Shown here: positions 19,138 to 26,788 of the stretch, one piece after another
How positions within the stretch are numbered: the stretch's first letter is position 1
How the letters are laid out: each line of letters starts with the position of its first letter
NCBI RefSeq assembly: GCF_000011385.1
Contig: NC_005125.1
Span: 1,364,001-1,428,000, forward strand
DNA: 64,000 nt
Source: Gloeobacter violaceus PCC 7421
Lineage (GTDB): Bacteria > Cyanobacteriota > Cyanobacteriia > Gloeobacterales > Gloeobacteraceae
Direction of reading: 5' to 3'
The notes under the pieces: model-generated
Database searches by the model: none
What the model was told of the DNA's origin: nothing
What the model saw: only the letters and a program-made list of their open reading frames with translations
Program-made: the position numbers and the translations under genes

Positions 19138-19812
19138 TCAATCGCGCTTTTGCCAGGGTCTTTCCTGGAGGAACTTCCACAAATCCCAGGACTTGATTCG
19201 GAATGGCTCGAAGTTTGCCAGCCACGTGTCGACGATGCCCGTCTCCATCTGCGGCCGGCACTCTAGGACAAGCTGCCGCAACAGTGCCAGAGTCCGGTAA
19301 CCGAACCAGAGACGCGACAAGTGCTCCACGACAGCCGCCGCCTCGCGGCGGGAGAGTCCGCCCCGGGTCACCAGGTCGTCGAGCGCGAAGCGCATGTGAA
19401 TGAGCGGCTCAGTGATCGATGGGTAAGGGTGTGCCGGCCCGTGCAGGAGGGCGACCTCGTCGTCGGTAAAATCTTCGTCCTGCACGAAGCGCTCGTACAC
19501 CGTGCCGTAACCGCGCATTCCCAGATCGCGCATTTCACAGGCGCGGATAGCGCCCATTGAGCAGAGCCCCCAAACCCGCCATCCCTTTTTGAGGGCTGTG
19601 CGCAGCTCGATGTGCCCGACAGAGGGGAACTGGTGGAAGATGCCATCGACGATCACCAGATGGCCCGGAGGAGACTGGGAGGTCAAGGCTTCGACGTCGC
19701 CGCGGCGCACGGGCGGTAGACAGGTCACATCCAATCGCAGGTGTTTGAGCGGTTCGATGCCCTGCAGCGTCGGGCCGACGAAGAACGTGCAGTTATTCAT
19801 GAAATCGGGCAT
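19138..19812 (-). CDS. tfuA: TfuA-like protein, YcaO partner
   Basis: This 224-residue protein carries the TfuA core at about residues 52-125: IVDGIFHQFPSVGHIEL, then WGLCSMGAIRACEMRDLGM and GYGTVYERFVQDEDFTDDEV. TfuA proteins work with YcaO enzymes and are needed for thioamide installation, for example thioglycine in methyl-CoM reductase; they also occur in the trifolitoxin locus. The gene overlaps the end of the YcaO gene by 20 bases. The ATG at 19812 has GAGGG three bases upstream, so coupled translation is likely; an internal ATG at 19800 lacks a site. Confidence 0.9.
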   Translation of the reverse strand: MPDFMNNCTFFVGPTLQGIEPLKHLRLDVTCLPPVRRGDVEALTSQSPPGHLVIVDGIFHQFPSVGHIELRTALKKGWRVWGLCSMGAIRACEMRDLGMRGYGTVYERFVQDEDFTDDEVALLHGPAHPYPSITEPLIHMRFALDDLVTRGGLSRREAAAVVEHLSRLWFGYRTLALLRQLVLECRPQMETGIVDTWLANFEPFRIKSWDLWKFLQERPWQKRD

Positions 19813-21028
19813 GGTCCCTCAGCCTCGGTCCAATCCGTCTGGTGCTTCGGTCAAACATCTCCAGGCGAGGCACGATCAGCTTGAGTACCTGAACCGGATC
19901 GTGCGGCTGGGTGAAGACGACCCGGCAGACATGCGCGATCCCCACTTTCCGGATGGCGGCGACGAGCACCTCCCAGGCCGAGGACAGATCGCAAACTTCA
20001 CCTGATCGATCGCCAATCGCTTCAAAGCCAATCATTCCTTCGGGGCGTGAGACTTTAGCGGCCAGTTTTCGGCTGAAGGCCAACTCCTGCTCGCCGTTCA
20101 TCTGGGCAAGCAGCCGGTGGCGCTCGATTAGATCGTCCCGCCCGCCATGGATGAACGACAGGCGCCCCTGGACCGCTTCGCAGATAGCGCGCACCGCGGC
20201 GATCTCCTTGAAAGGGTGGCATCCAAAGCCGCCGCAAATGTAGACGGCATCGACCGGGTCCGGCTCCATGACGTAAGCGGCGAAGTACGGCAACTCGAAG
20301 ATGTTCTCGACGTAACGCAGCCGGAGGGTGAAACCGGCCTCGCCGATCTGCCGGGCCAGGGCGGCCGGCTGCGGCGGCAACGAGGCGATGTCCACCAGTA
20401 CCGAGGTGTCGTGCAGGAAACAAAATGACTGGATGTCCCGTTCGATCACCTCGGCCAGTCCGTGCACGCTTGCCTCCCAGACGGAGTTGCCGGAACACAG
20501 GCCATTCGAACTCGACCCGAAATGCCTCTGCACCCCCTCTACCGCCGGGGCAGGCACGTAGACGAGTTCTGCCGGCACCAGGCATCGCGTCGAACTGAGC
20601 AATTCCTCCGCTTCCACGCACGGCATCGGGTCATCGAGAGTAATCTGGGCACCGAAGACAGGACAAAAATCAAGAATAGCTTCTGGCCGACTCCTGCCGT
20701 CGAGGACGTCGCGCGGTGTGGCCATCACGTAATCGACGGCCGAACGCCCATACTCGGCCATGGCAAACTCAATGGCTTCCATGTATGCCCCGACGCGCGC
20801 CTCCTCAGGACGGAGCCCTTTGCCTGCATTGACGCACAGAGAACCAGGCAGCGCCGTGGGTCGGATACTAGCAAAAACAGGAATGCCGATGCAGTCTAAC
20901 CGGGTGGTGTCCGTCACGCGGATAATACCCAAGCGGCTTGCAAAAGCCCGCGCTCGCTGAAGAGTTTCCGCGAGCGCAACCACGCGCAAACTCGAACTCA
21001 TTCTATACAAATCTGTAGTCTCAGTCAT
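19793..21028 (-). CDS. YcaO-domain protein, RiPP backbone-modifying enzyme
   Basis: YcaO enzymes use ATP to activate peptide backbone amides. The 411-residue protein has all three ATP/Mg-binding regions: GKGLRPEEARVGAYMEAIE (residues 69-87), SSNGLCSGNSVWEASVHGL followed by AEVIERD (173-198), and GGFGCHPFKEIAAVRAICEA followed by VQGR (266-289). It lacks a Pro-rich C-terminus and no Ocin-ThiF or E1-like partner gene is present, so a TfuA-dependent thioamidation-type role fits better than azoline formation. It lies between the repeat peptide gene and tfuA on the same strand. Confidence 0.93.
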   Translation of the reverse strand: MTETTDLYRMSSSLRVVALAETLQRARAFASRLGIIRVTDTTRLDCIGIPVFASIRPTALPGSLCVNAGKGLRPEEARVGAYMEAIEFAMAEYGRSAVDYVMATPRDVLDGRSRPEAILDFCPVFGAQITLDDPMPCVEAEELLSSTRCLVPAELVYVPAPAVEGVQRHFGSSSNGLCSGNSVWEASVHGLAEVIERDIQSFCFLHDTSVLVDIASLPPQPAALARQIGEAGFTLRLRYVENIFELPYFAAYVMEPDPVDAVYICGGFGCHPFKEIAAVRAICEAVQGRLSFIHGGRDDLIERHRLLAQMNGEQELAFSRKLAAKVSRPEGMIGFEAIGDRSGEVCDLSSAWEVLVAAIRKVGIAHVCRVVFTQPHDPVQVLKLIVPRLEMFDRSTRRIGPRLRDHARFHE

Positions 21029-21106
21029 TTTTCAACTTGAAGTTATTTTCAACAAATTGCCGGCAAAGAGCACTGCGCAAAATGCCGGCTACTGACCCGC
21101 AGTGGA

Positions 21107-21165
21107 GTGAATAGCCATCGCGCCACATCGCGAACGAGCTTGAGCGCAATGGCTATACTGCTCAC
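21107..21165 (-). terminator. Hairpin between the precursor peptide and YcaO genes
   Basis: TAGCCAT (21112-21118) pairs with ATGGCTA (21149-21155). The stem can be extended inside by GCGC/GCGC after one mismatch, and outside by GTGA/TCAC. There is no strong U-run, so it is more likely an attenuator or mRNA-stabilising stem that sets a high peptide-to-enzyme ratio than a full terminator. Confidence 0.4.
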
Positions 21166-21203
21166 TTCAAAGTCGAGTTAAATTCGTGACGTACCAGCTC
21201 TGC

Positions 21204-21500
21204 TTAGTTGCGAGAGGCTTCAAGGAAACCACCGCCACCGTGGTGTGCGGAACTAACCTCTGTAAACCCACCACCGCTGTGGTGTGCGGCACTCGCTTCG
21301 CTGAAGCCACCACCGCTGTGATGTGCGGAGCCAGCCTCTGCAAACCCGCCGCCACTGTGGTGTGCAGAACTTGTGCCGAGCGAGCGAAGGCCAAGCAGCT
21401 CTTCAAAAAAGACACCGGATTTCCCATCGAGCTGCAGGGAAATCGTTTGGAATGCGGCAGTACCCGGCTTCACACTATTCGGATCGTAACAGTTAAGCAT
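21204..21500 (-). CDS. Candidate multi-core RiPP precursor peptide
   Basis: The 98-residue peptide has an N-terminal leader (about residues 1-44; MLNCYDPNSVKPG, SGVFFEELLGLRSLG). Four 13-residue repeats follow: SAHHSGGGFAEAG (45-57), SAHHSGGGFSEAS (58-70), AAHHSGGGFTEVS (71-83) and SAHHGGGGFLEAS (84-96), then RN. The invariant positions are AHH-x-GGGF-x-E. There is no Cys in the cores and only one in the leader (Cys4). The ATG at 21500 has GGAG twelve bases upstream; a TTG at 21518 in frame would add six residues. It is the first gene before ycaO-tfuA on the same strand. Leader and cleavage boundaries are inferred. Confidence 0.85.
   Translation of the reverse strand: MLNCYDPNSVKPGTAAFQTISLQLDGKSGVFFEELLGLRSLGTSSAHHSGGGFAEAGSAHHSGGGFSEASAAHHSGGGFTEVSSAHHGGGGFLEASRN
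21213..21368 (-). repeat. Four 39-bp tandem repeats encoding the core peptides
   Basis: Four in-frame 39-bp units with no length variation encode the HHxGGGF cores. The units differ at several silent and conservative positions, so the array is not a very recent expansion and appears to be under selection for the peptide sequence. Confidence 0.95.
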
Positions 21501-21773
21501 TGGCGTTTTCTTCTCCAATTATGTGTTGTAGCAGACGTCACCATTTGGATCGGCCTGGCGCAAGACTAACCAGGTGATTTGGTGCTGTCAAGCTGATAAA
21601 ACCGACGCTTACACAGAAGGAGTTCGGTTAGATATACCCCCCAGGGGGATGTCGCAAAAGCTCACATTTCGCTAAAAGTGTTGGAGCTACAATAGACTTT
21701 CTATGCTTAAGAGAAGCATTTATAGATTGGGTTTGACGCTGACGCTCCAGATGCCGACGGGGAGAGACGCTCG
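21501..21773. other. Divergent intergenic region between precursor and ABC genes
   Basis: These 273 bases must hold the promoters of the leftward precursor-ycaO-tfuA set and the rightward ABC pair. Visible items are a C5/G5 hairpin around 21645-21653, a small hairpin ATGCTT/AAGCAT at 21703-21719, a TACAAT hexamer near 21688 (plus strand) and CATAAT close before the precursor ribosome site (minus strand). No convincing -35 element and no second Fur-like box is visible. Confidence 0.5.
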
Positions 21774-23507
21774 ATGATGTTGCAACGCCGTCTGCTGGCT
21801 CTGACCCGGGGAGCGCGCGTTCGGCTTGCGGCGACGGCGGCGCTGGGACTGGCAGCCACAGGAACGTATATCGTCCAGGGTTTACTGACTGCGCGAGCGG
21901 TGGACCAGATCTTGCGAACGGGCTCCTGGTCTTCGATTCTGGACAGTCTTGGTGGGATTGCAGCCTGTATCGTCCTGCGGATCGCTCTTGTGTGGCTGCG
22001 CGAGGTGAGTGCGGTGGAGGTGGCGTCGGCTGTGAAACAGATGCTGCGCACGCGGCTTTTCAACCGGCTGCTGTTGCTGGGGCCGGGCTATCTCGAAACC
22101 AAGCGTACCGGGGCGGTACAGGCAACGGTGGTAGACAGTGTGGAAGCCCTGGAAGGCTATATGGGCTACTACCTTCCGCAGGTGTGTATCGCCCTGTGTG
22201 CCCCGGCGCTGATTGTAAGCGGACTGTTCGCCCTGGATCCGGTGGTGGGTGCGCTGACGCTCGGCTGCGTACTCGTCGCTCCTTTCGGTCCCACACTCTA
22301 CGACTGGTTGCTGGGGGACTATGGCCGCCGCCACTGGCAGGCCTATAGCCGTCTGGGTGCTCAGTTCCTCGACAGCATGCAGGGGATGACGACCCTGAAG
22401 GCATTCAATGCGAGCGGACGCCGGGGGTTGACTTTGCAGCGCGAGGCGACGGACTTGTACCGGGCGACCATGGCACAGATGTCTTTGTCGCTGGTCGGTT
22501 CGGGTATCGCGGGCTTGGCCCTCAGTGCCGGTACGGCGCTCGCGGTCGGAGTGGGGGCGCTGCATCTGGCTGAGGGCAGCTTGAACATTCCGGGTTTGCT
22601 GACCATTTTGTTTCTCTCAGCCGAATGCTTTCGTCCCCTGGCCGATCTCAATATGTATTGGCACCTGGGTTACAGAGGGATTTCCGCTTCCCCCGCCATC
22701 TTTGAGTTGTTGGAAGCACAGCCGATGGTGAGCGAACCGGCAGACTCGGCGTCAGTCGGCTCAGAGTCCGGCAGTCTGGCCGTTGCCTTCGAGAACGTCA
22801 CTTTTGCCTACACCGATGGGGAGCGTCCAGCCCTGGGTGGGCTCTCGTTTGAGGTGGGACCCGGTGAGACCGTCGCCCTGGTCGGGCGATCGGGAGCGGG
22901 CAAATCCACGGTGGTCTCGTTGCTGTTCCGCTTTTTCGACCCGCAGAGCGGACGGATTACACTCGCCGGCCGAGAGATAAGGGAGTATTCACTCGAAAGC
23001 TTGCGCAGCTTGATCGCGGTGGTACCGCAGGAGACGTACCTTTTTCACGGCACGGTGGCTGAGAACCTGCGGTTTGGTAGACGCGATGCGACACCCGCCC
23101 AACTGGAAGCGGCGGCGAGGACGGCAAACGCCCACGACTTTATTGCCGAAATGCCCGAGGGCTATCAGACCATCGTGGGTGAACGGGGATTGAAGCTTTC
23201 CGGCGGGCAGCGCCAGCGCATCGCGATTGCCCGAGCACTGTTGAAAGATGCCCCCCTACTGATCCTGGATGAAGCAACGTCCAGCGTGGATGCGGCCAAC
23301 GAGGCGCAAATCCAGCAAGCGCTCGAACGCCTGCGCTCCGGCCGCACCACACTGGTGATTGCCCACCGGCTCTCGACGGTGGTGAATGCCGATCACATTG
23401 TGGTACTCGAACAAGGACAGGCCGTTCAAGCAGGACGCCATCGAGACTTGCTCTTGCAGCCGGGGGCTTACGCGCGATTGGTAACGGCACAGCAAGGAAC
23501 TTTATGA
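21774..23507 (+). CDS. ABC transporter, fused membrane and ATPase domains (subunit 1)
   Basis: The 577-residue protein has six transmembrane helices (about residues 15-310) and a C-terminal ATPase: Walker A GRSGAGKST, Q-loop VPQETYLFHG, signature LSGGQRQR, Walker B LLILDEATSSVD and switch AHRLST. It resembles CydD-like exporter-fold half transporters. Its stop overlaps the start of the next gene (ATGA), so the two are translated together, probably as a heterodimer. Exporter-fold heterodimers include siderophore importers (IrtAB, YbtPQ) as well as peptide exporters; direction is not decided by sequence. No peptidase C39 domain is present. Confidence 0.92.
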   Translation: MMLQRRLLALTRGARVRLAATAALGLAATGTYIVQGLLTARAVDQILRTGSWSSILDSLGGIAACIVLRIALVWLREVSAVEVASAVKQMLRTRLFNRLLLLGPGYLETKRTGAVQATVVDSVEALEGYMGYYLPQVCIALCAPALIVSGLFALDPVVGALTLGCVLVAPFGPTLYDWLLGDYGRRHWQAYSRLGAQFLDSMQGMTTLKAFNASGRRGLTLQREATDLYRATMAQMSLSLVGSGIAGLALSAGTALAVGVGALHLAEGSLNIPGLLTILFLSAECFRPLADLNMYWHLGYRGISASPAIFELLEAQPMVSEPADSASVGSESGSLAVAFENVTFAYTDGERPALGGLSFEVGPGETVALVGRSGAGKSTVVSLLFRFFDPQSGRITLAGREIREYSLESLRSLIAVVPQETYLFHGTVAENLRFGRRDATPAQLEAAARTANAHDFIAEMPEGYQTIVGERGLKLSGGQRQRIAIARALLKDAPLLILDEATSSVDAANEAQIQQALERLRSGRTTLVIAHRLSTVVNADHIVVLEQGQAVQAGRHRDLLLQPGAYARLVTAQQGTL

Positions 23508-25291
23508 CACTTGAACAGGTACCGGCTCCGGAAGGAATCCCATGGGACAGCCAAACCATCCCGCCCCACCCGTCCGGGTTCTGGAAGCTCCTGGCGATGT
23601 TGAAGAGCCACTTTTGGCTCATGGGGCTGACCATCGCTTCTGGGATTACCAACCAGGCCATGGCGATTGCCGCCACTTGCCTCGGGGCTTATCTGGTCGG
23701 TACAGCGGTAACCGGCAGCAACGTCGAGGCGCTCGTACCCCTGCTGTGGCTTCTGGGCGGTACCGTGCTGCTGCGAGCACTGATGGCCTGGCTTGAGATG
23801 TGGCTTGCCCACGATCTGGCCTACCGCATCCTGGCCGATGTGCGCGGTGCACTGTATCGGGCACTCGAACGGCTGGCGCCGAGTTATCTGCTCGATCGCC
23901 GCAGCGGGGATCTCGCTTCCTCCGTGATGTCCGACGTCGAGATGCTGGAGTGGTTCTACGCCCACACGGTGGGAACTTTTGTCGTGGCCGTGGTCGTGCC
24001 GGCCGGCGCACTGATTGCCCTGGCGACGCTGCATGGACTGCTGGTGCTCTCGTTGTTGCCGGCCCTCGTCCTGGTGGTGAGTATTCCTCTGTGGTTTGGC
24101 CGACGTGCCTCCGGCGAAGGCAAGGCGTTGCGTCGGCAGTTGGGCGAAGTCAACGCGGAGGTCGTGGATGCGGTGCAGGGATTGCGAGAGATCGTCGCTT
24201 TCGGCCAGGGCGGGTATTTCGGCGAAAGGCTTGCCCGTCGCGACCGGGAGCTGCGCAAAAGCCAGATGGCCCACGGCAGCCGGGCTGGTCTTGAGGGTGC
24301 TCTCACCAATGGGGCGGTTTCCCTGGGTATGCTGTGCGTGCTCGCGGCGGCCGCCTACCTGGTGGCACGTGGGTCGCTCGGCTTCGCTTTTTTCCCGTTG
24401 AGTATTGTGCTTGCCGCTTACACCTTTGAGCCCGTCGTGGCGCTCACCCGAATCACTCAGAACCTCGGCGTGATTTTCGCAGCGGCAGAGCGGGTCTTCG
24501 CGGTGCTCGATGCGCCGGCTTTGGTCGAGGACAAAGTGGCAGCGCCCCCTACCGGACAGATAGTGCCCCACGTGCGATTCCATCAAGTCAGCTTCCGCTA
24601 CGGTCCGGCGCTCCCCAATGCCCTGGAGAATGTCTCGTTCGAGGTGGCACTGGGAGAAACGGTTGCTTTGGTCGGGCACTCCGGTGCGGGTAAATCCACC
24701 TGCATTCACCTGCTGCTGCGCTTTTGGGATACCACGGCCGGATCGGTCACGATCGGGGGCCATGATTTGCGCAATTTTCCGCAAGCCACGCTACGGGAGC
24801 TGATTGCACTGGTGCCGCAAGATATTTATTTATTCAATATGAGCATCCGGGACAACATTCGCCTGGGTCGGCCCGCCGCTTGCGATGAAGAAGTCAAAGC
24901 AGCCGCCCGCCTGGCCTTGGCAGACGAATTCGTCTGCTGCTTGCCCCAGGGCTATGACACGAATGCCGGTGAGCGTGGCCTGCAATTATCAGGTGGGCAG
25001 CGCCAGCGCATTGCCATCGCGCGAGCGTTGCTCAAAAATTCACCCATCCTCGTGATGGACGAGGCGGTTTCCAACCTGGACACCGAGAATGAACTGGCAC
25101 TCCAGACGGCCATGGACCGTCTGCGCTCCGGACGGACCACGCTGGTGATTGCCCATCGGCTTTCGACCATTCGCAGCGCCGATCGGATTGTCGTCCTCCA
25201 AGCCGGACAGGTAGTCGAGACAGGAACCCACGCGGAACTGATGCGGCGTGGGGGGCGCTACGCCGAACTGCTTGCCGCGCAGCACAACTGA
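23504..25291 (+). CDS. ABC transporter, fused membrane and ATPase domains (subunit 2)
   Basis: The 595-residue partner of the preceding gene has a membrane domain in residues 25-320 and then an ATPase with Walker A GHSGAGKST, Q-loop VPQDIYLFNM, signature LSGGQRQR, Walker B ILVMDEAVSNLD and switch AHRLST. Both subunits keep catalytic Glu and signature residues, so both ATP sites look competent. It begins four bases inside the previous stop codon. The context (peptide precursor to the left, TonB receptor to the right) fits transport of the modified peptide or of its metal complex. Confidence 0.92.
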   Translation: MTLEQVPAPEGIPWDSQTIPPHPSGFWKLLAMLKSHFWLMGLTIASGITNQAMAIAATCLGAYLVGTAVTGSNVEALVPLLWLLGGTVLLRALMAWLEMWLAHDLAYRILADVRGALYRALERLAPSYLLDRRSGDLASSVMSDVEMLEWFYAHTVGTFVVAVVVPAGALIALATLHGLLVLSLLPALVLVVSIPLWFGRRASGEGKALRRQLGEVNAEVVDAVQGLREIVAFGQGGYFGERLARRDRELRKSQMAHGSRAGLEGALTNGAVSLGMLCVLAAAAYLVARGSLGFAFFPLSIVLAAYTFEPVVALTRITQNLGVIFAAAERVFAVLDAPALVEDKVAAPPTGQIVPHVRFHQVSFRYGPALPNALENVSFEVALGETVALVGHSGAGKSTCIHLLLRFWDTTAGSVTIGGHDLRNFPQATLRELIALVPQDIYLFNMSIRDNIRLGRPAACDEEVKAAARLALADEFVCCLPQGYDTNAGERGLQLSGGQRQRIAIARALLKNSPILVMDEAVSNLDTENELALQTAMDRLRSGRTTLVIAHRLSTIRSADRIVVLQAGQVVETGTHAELMRRGGRYAELLAAQHN

Positions 25292-25300
25292 AGCGCGCCT

Positions 25301-26743
25301 CTAGCCGGTGATTGGATAGCGGCGCAAGGCTGAGAGGCCGACTAGACCAATGAGCAAAGCAGGAGCAATCAACCCCAGCAGACTGCCAAGGACGCGCTCG
25401 GTGAGCGGGCCGGGAGCTTCTTCAGAGAACCTAAAGTGCGGCAGCTCTTGCAGGTCATTCGCGCTGAAACGCTGCTTATTCATCGTGTCGGCGCGAAAGA
25501 ATTTCTGCCAGTCGCGGTGGTACGCCTCTACCTGTCCCAGGAAGTGGCGGTAGCGGGCCACACCGGTACCGGCCAGGTCGTTGAGCGCTTCTTGGGTGAC
25601 CACGGCCGGCGAGAGGTAGCGATAGCGGTCCACCCATTCCTGCTGGCGCAAGAGCTGTGCGTCGAAGCGTTCGAGCACCGGCCGGACGCGCCGGTCAACT
25701 TCCGCCTGGACGAGCGTGTAGCGGACGCCGTAATCGGTGTAGTTAAAACCACCCTTACCCTCGGCGGCCAATTCCGGATGGTCCGCCTGGTACTTGCTCA
25801 GGAACTGGTCGCTTTGGTCGCTGGCGGCGCTGGACGCTTCGCGCAGGGACTGGATCATCTCAAGCCGCGAGGGCATCGGATCGACAGCGCTGATCGTGAT
25901 GTTGACCAGGGCCGGGATCAGCACCACAAAGGCCAGCCACAGGCCCATCAGGGCGACGGCATTGGTCGCAGAACTGCCGCCCAGGGCGTTTACCGCCACC
26001 GCGGCTGCAAACCAGAAAGCTCCGTAGGCTCCAACGACCAACAGCCACAACCCCAAGCGCAGGGCGGTGTCCGGTGCCCCCAGTTCAGCACCGCTGAGAA
26101 CGACCCCGGCCAGGGAAAAAGCGACGGCCAGCGCCAGGACGATCAAAGCCCGAAACGCGATTTTGCCGAGTACGAAAGTCCCGAGGGCCACCGGCTGCGA
26201 CAGCAACATCGAGAGCGTGCCCTCGTCGCGTTCCTGGGAGATGAGGTTGTAGCTCAAAGCCAGGATCAACAGCGGGTAGAGGTAAACGATCACGAAGGCC
26301 AGATCGAAGTGCCCCGCCAGCAAGTTGGTCGGGTTCTCGATCTCGTTGTTGTTGATGAAAGCCTGCTTGCTGGCGGTGGTCACTTTGAAATAGTACGGGT
26401 AGAGGTCGCTTTGACCGACCGAAAGGGAGGCCAGGGGACCGGGCGGCATCACCGCGTAACGCCCCGCAAGCGAGTAGCCAACCCACCAGGCACTGGCCTG
26501 CGGGGCCTCTTTCAACTCGGCCGTCGGTCCGCGCTCAAGGGACACCAACTGCTTACCCAGCAAGGCCAACCGTGTTGCCTCGTCCTGTCTGGCGGTTTGG
26601 ATAGCCTCCTGCTGAAACTGCACCCAGGCGGCCCCGTTGTAGACCCCGTAGCCAATCAGGAGCGCAAATAGACCGACAATTGGCCAAAGGGTGCTTTGGG
26701 CAACCAGGTTGCGCCACTCGTGCTTGATAATTGGCCCTAACAT
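25301..26743 (-). CDS. ABC-2 type permease with DUF3526-like extracytoplasmic domain (1)
   Basis: The 480-residue protein starts MLGPIIKHEWRNLVA, has a first membrane helix, a long extracytoplasmic region of about 140 residues, a five-helix ABC-2 block (LYPLLILALSYNLISQERDE, GTLSMLLSQPVALGTFVLGK), a second loop region and a final helix. This matches the DUF3526 group often encoded in pairs next to TonB receptors. An upstream ATG at 26785 is in frame, but GGAAG precedes the chosen one. Its 3' end meets the ABC pair tail to tail. No separate ATPase gene is adjacent. Confidence 0.82.
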   Translation of the reverse strand: MLGPIIKHEWRNLVAQSTLWPIVGLFALLIGYGVYNGAAWVQFQQEAIQTARQDEATRLALLGKQLVSLERGPTAELKEAPQASAWWVGYSLAGRYAVMPPGPLASLSVGQSDLYPYYFKVTTASKQAFINNNEIENPTNLLAGHFDLAFVIVYLYPLLILALSYNLISQERDEGTLSMLLSQPVALGTFVLGKIAFRALIVLALAVAFSLAGVVLSGAELGAPDTALRLGLWLLVVGAYGAFWFAAAVAVNALGGSSATNAVALMGLWLAFVVLIPALVNITISAVDPMPSRLEMIQSLREASSAASDQSDQFLSKYQADHPELAAEGKGGFNYTDYGVRYTLVQAEVDRRVRPVLERFDAQLLRQQEWVDRYRYLSPAVVTQEALNDLAGTGVARYRHFLGQVEAYHRDWQKFFRADTMNKQRFSANDLQELPHFRFSEEAPGPLTERVLGSLLGLIAPALLIGLVGLSALRRYPITG

Positions 26744-26788
26744 CTGCGCTTCCTGTTCAAGTTGGCTCGACTCGACACAAAACATTCC

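Noticed and set aside
21213-21368. Four regularly spaced repeats considered as a small CRISPR array
   Set aside because: The 39-bp units are contiguous, in frame and protein-coding, with no spacers and no cas genes nearby.
21186-21569. A 127-residue plus-strand frame with repeats of the type KETTATVVCGTN
   Set aside because: It is the antisense of the precursor peptide repeats. It has no ribosome site, and the operon context supports the minus-strand reading.
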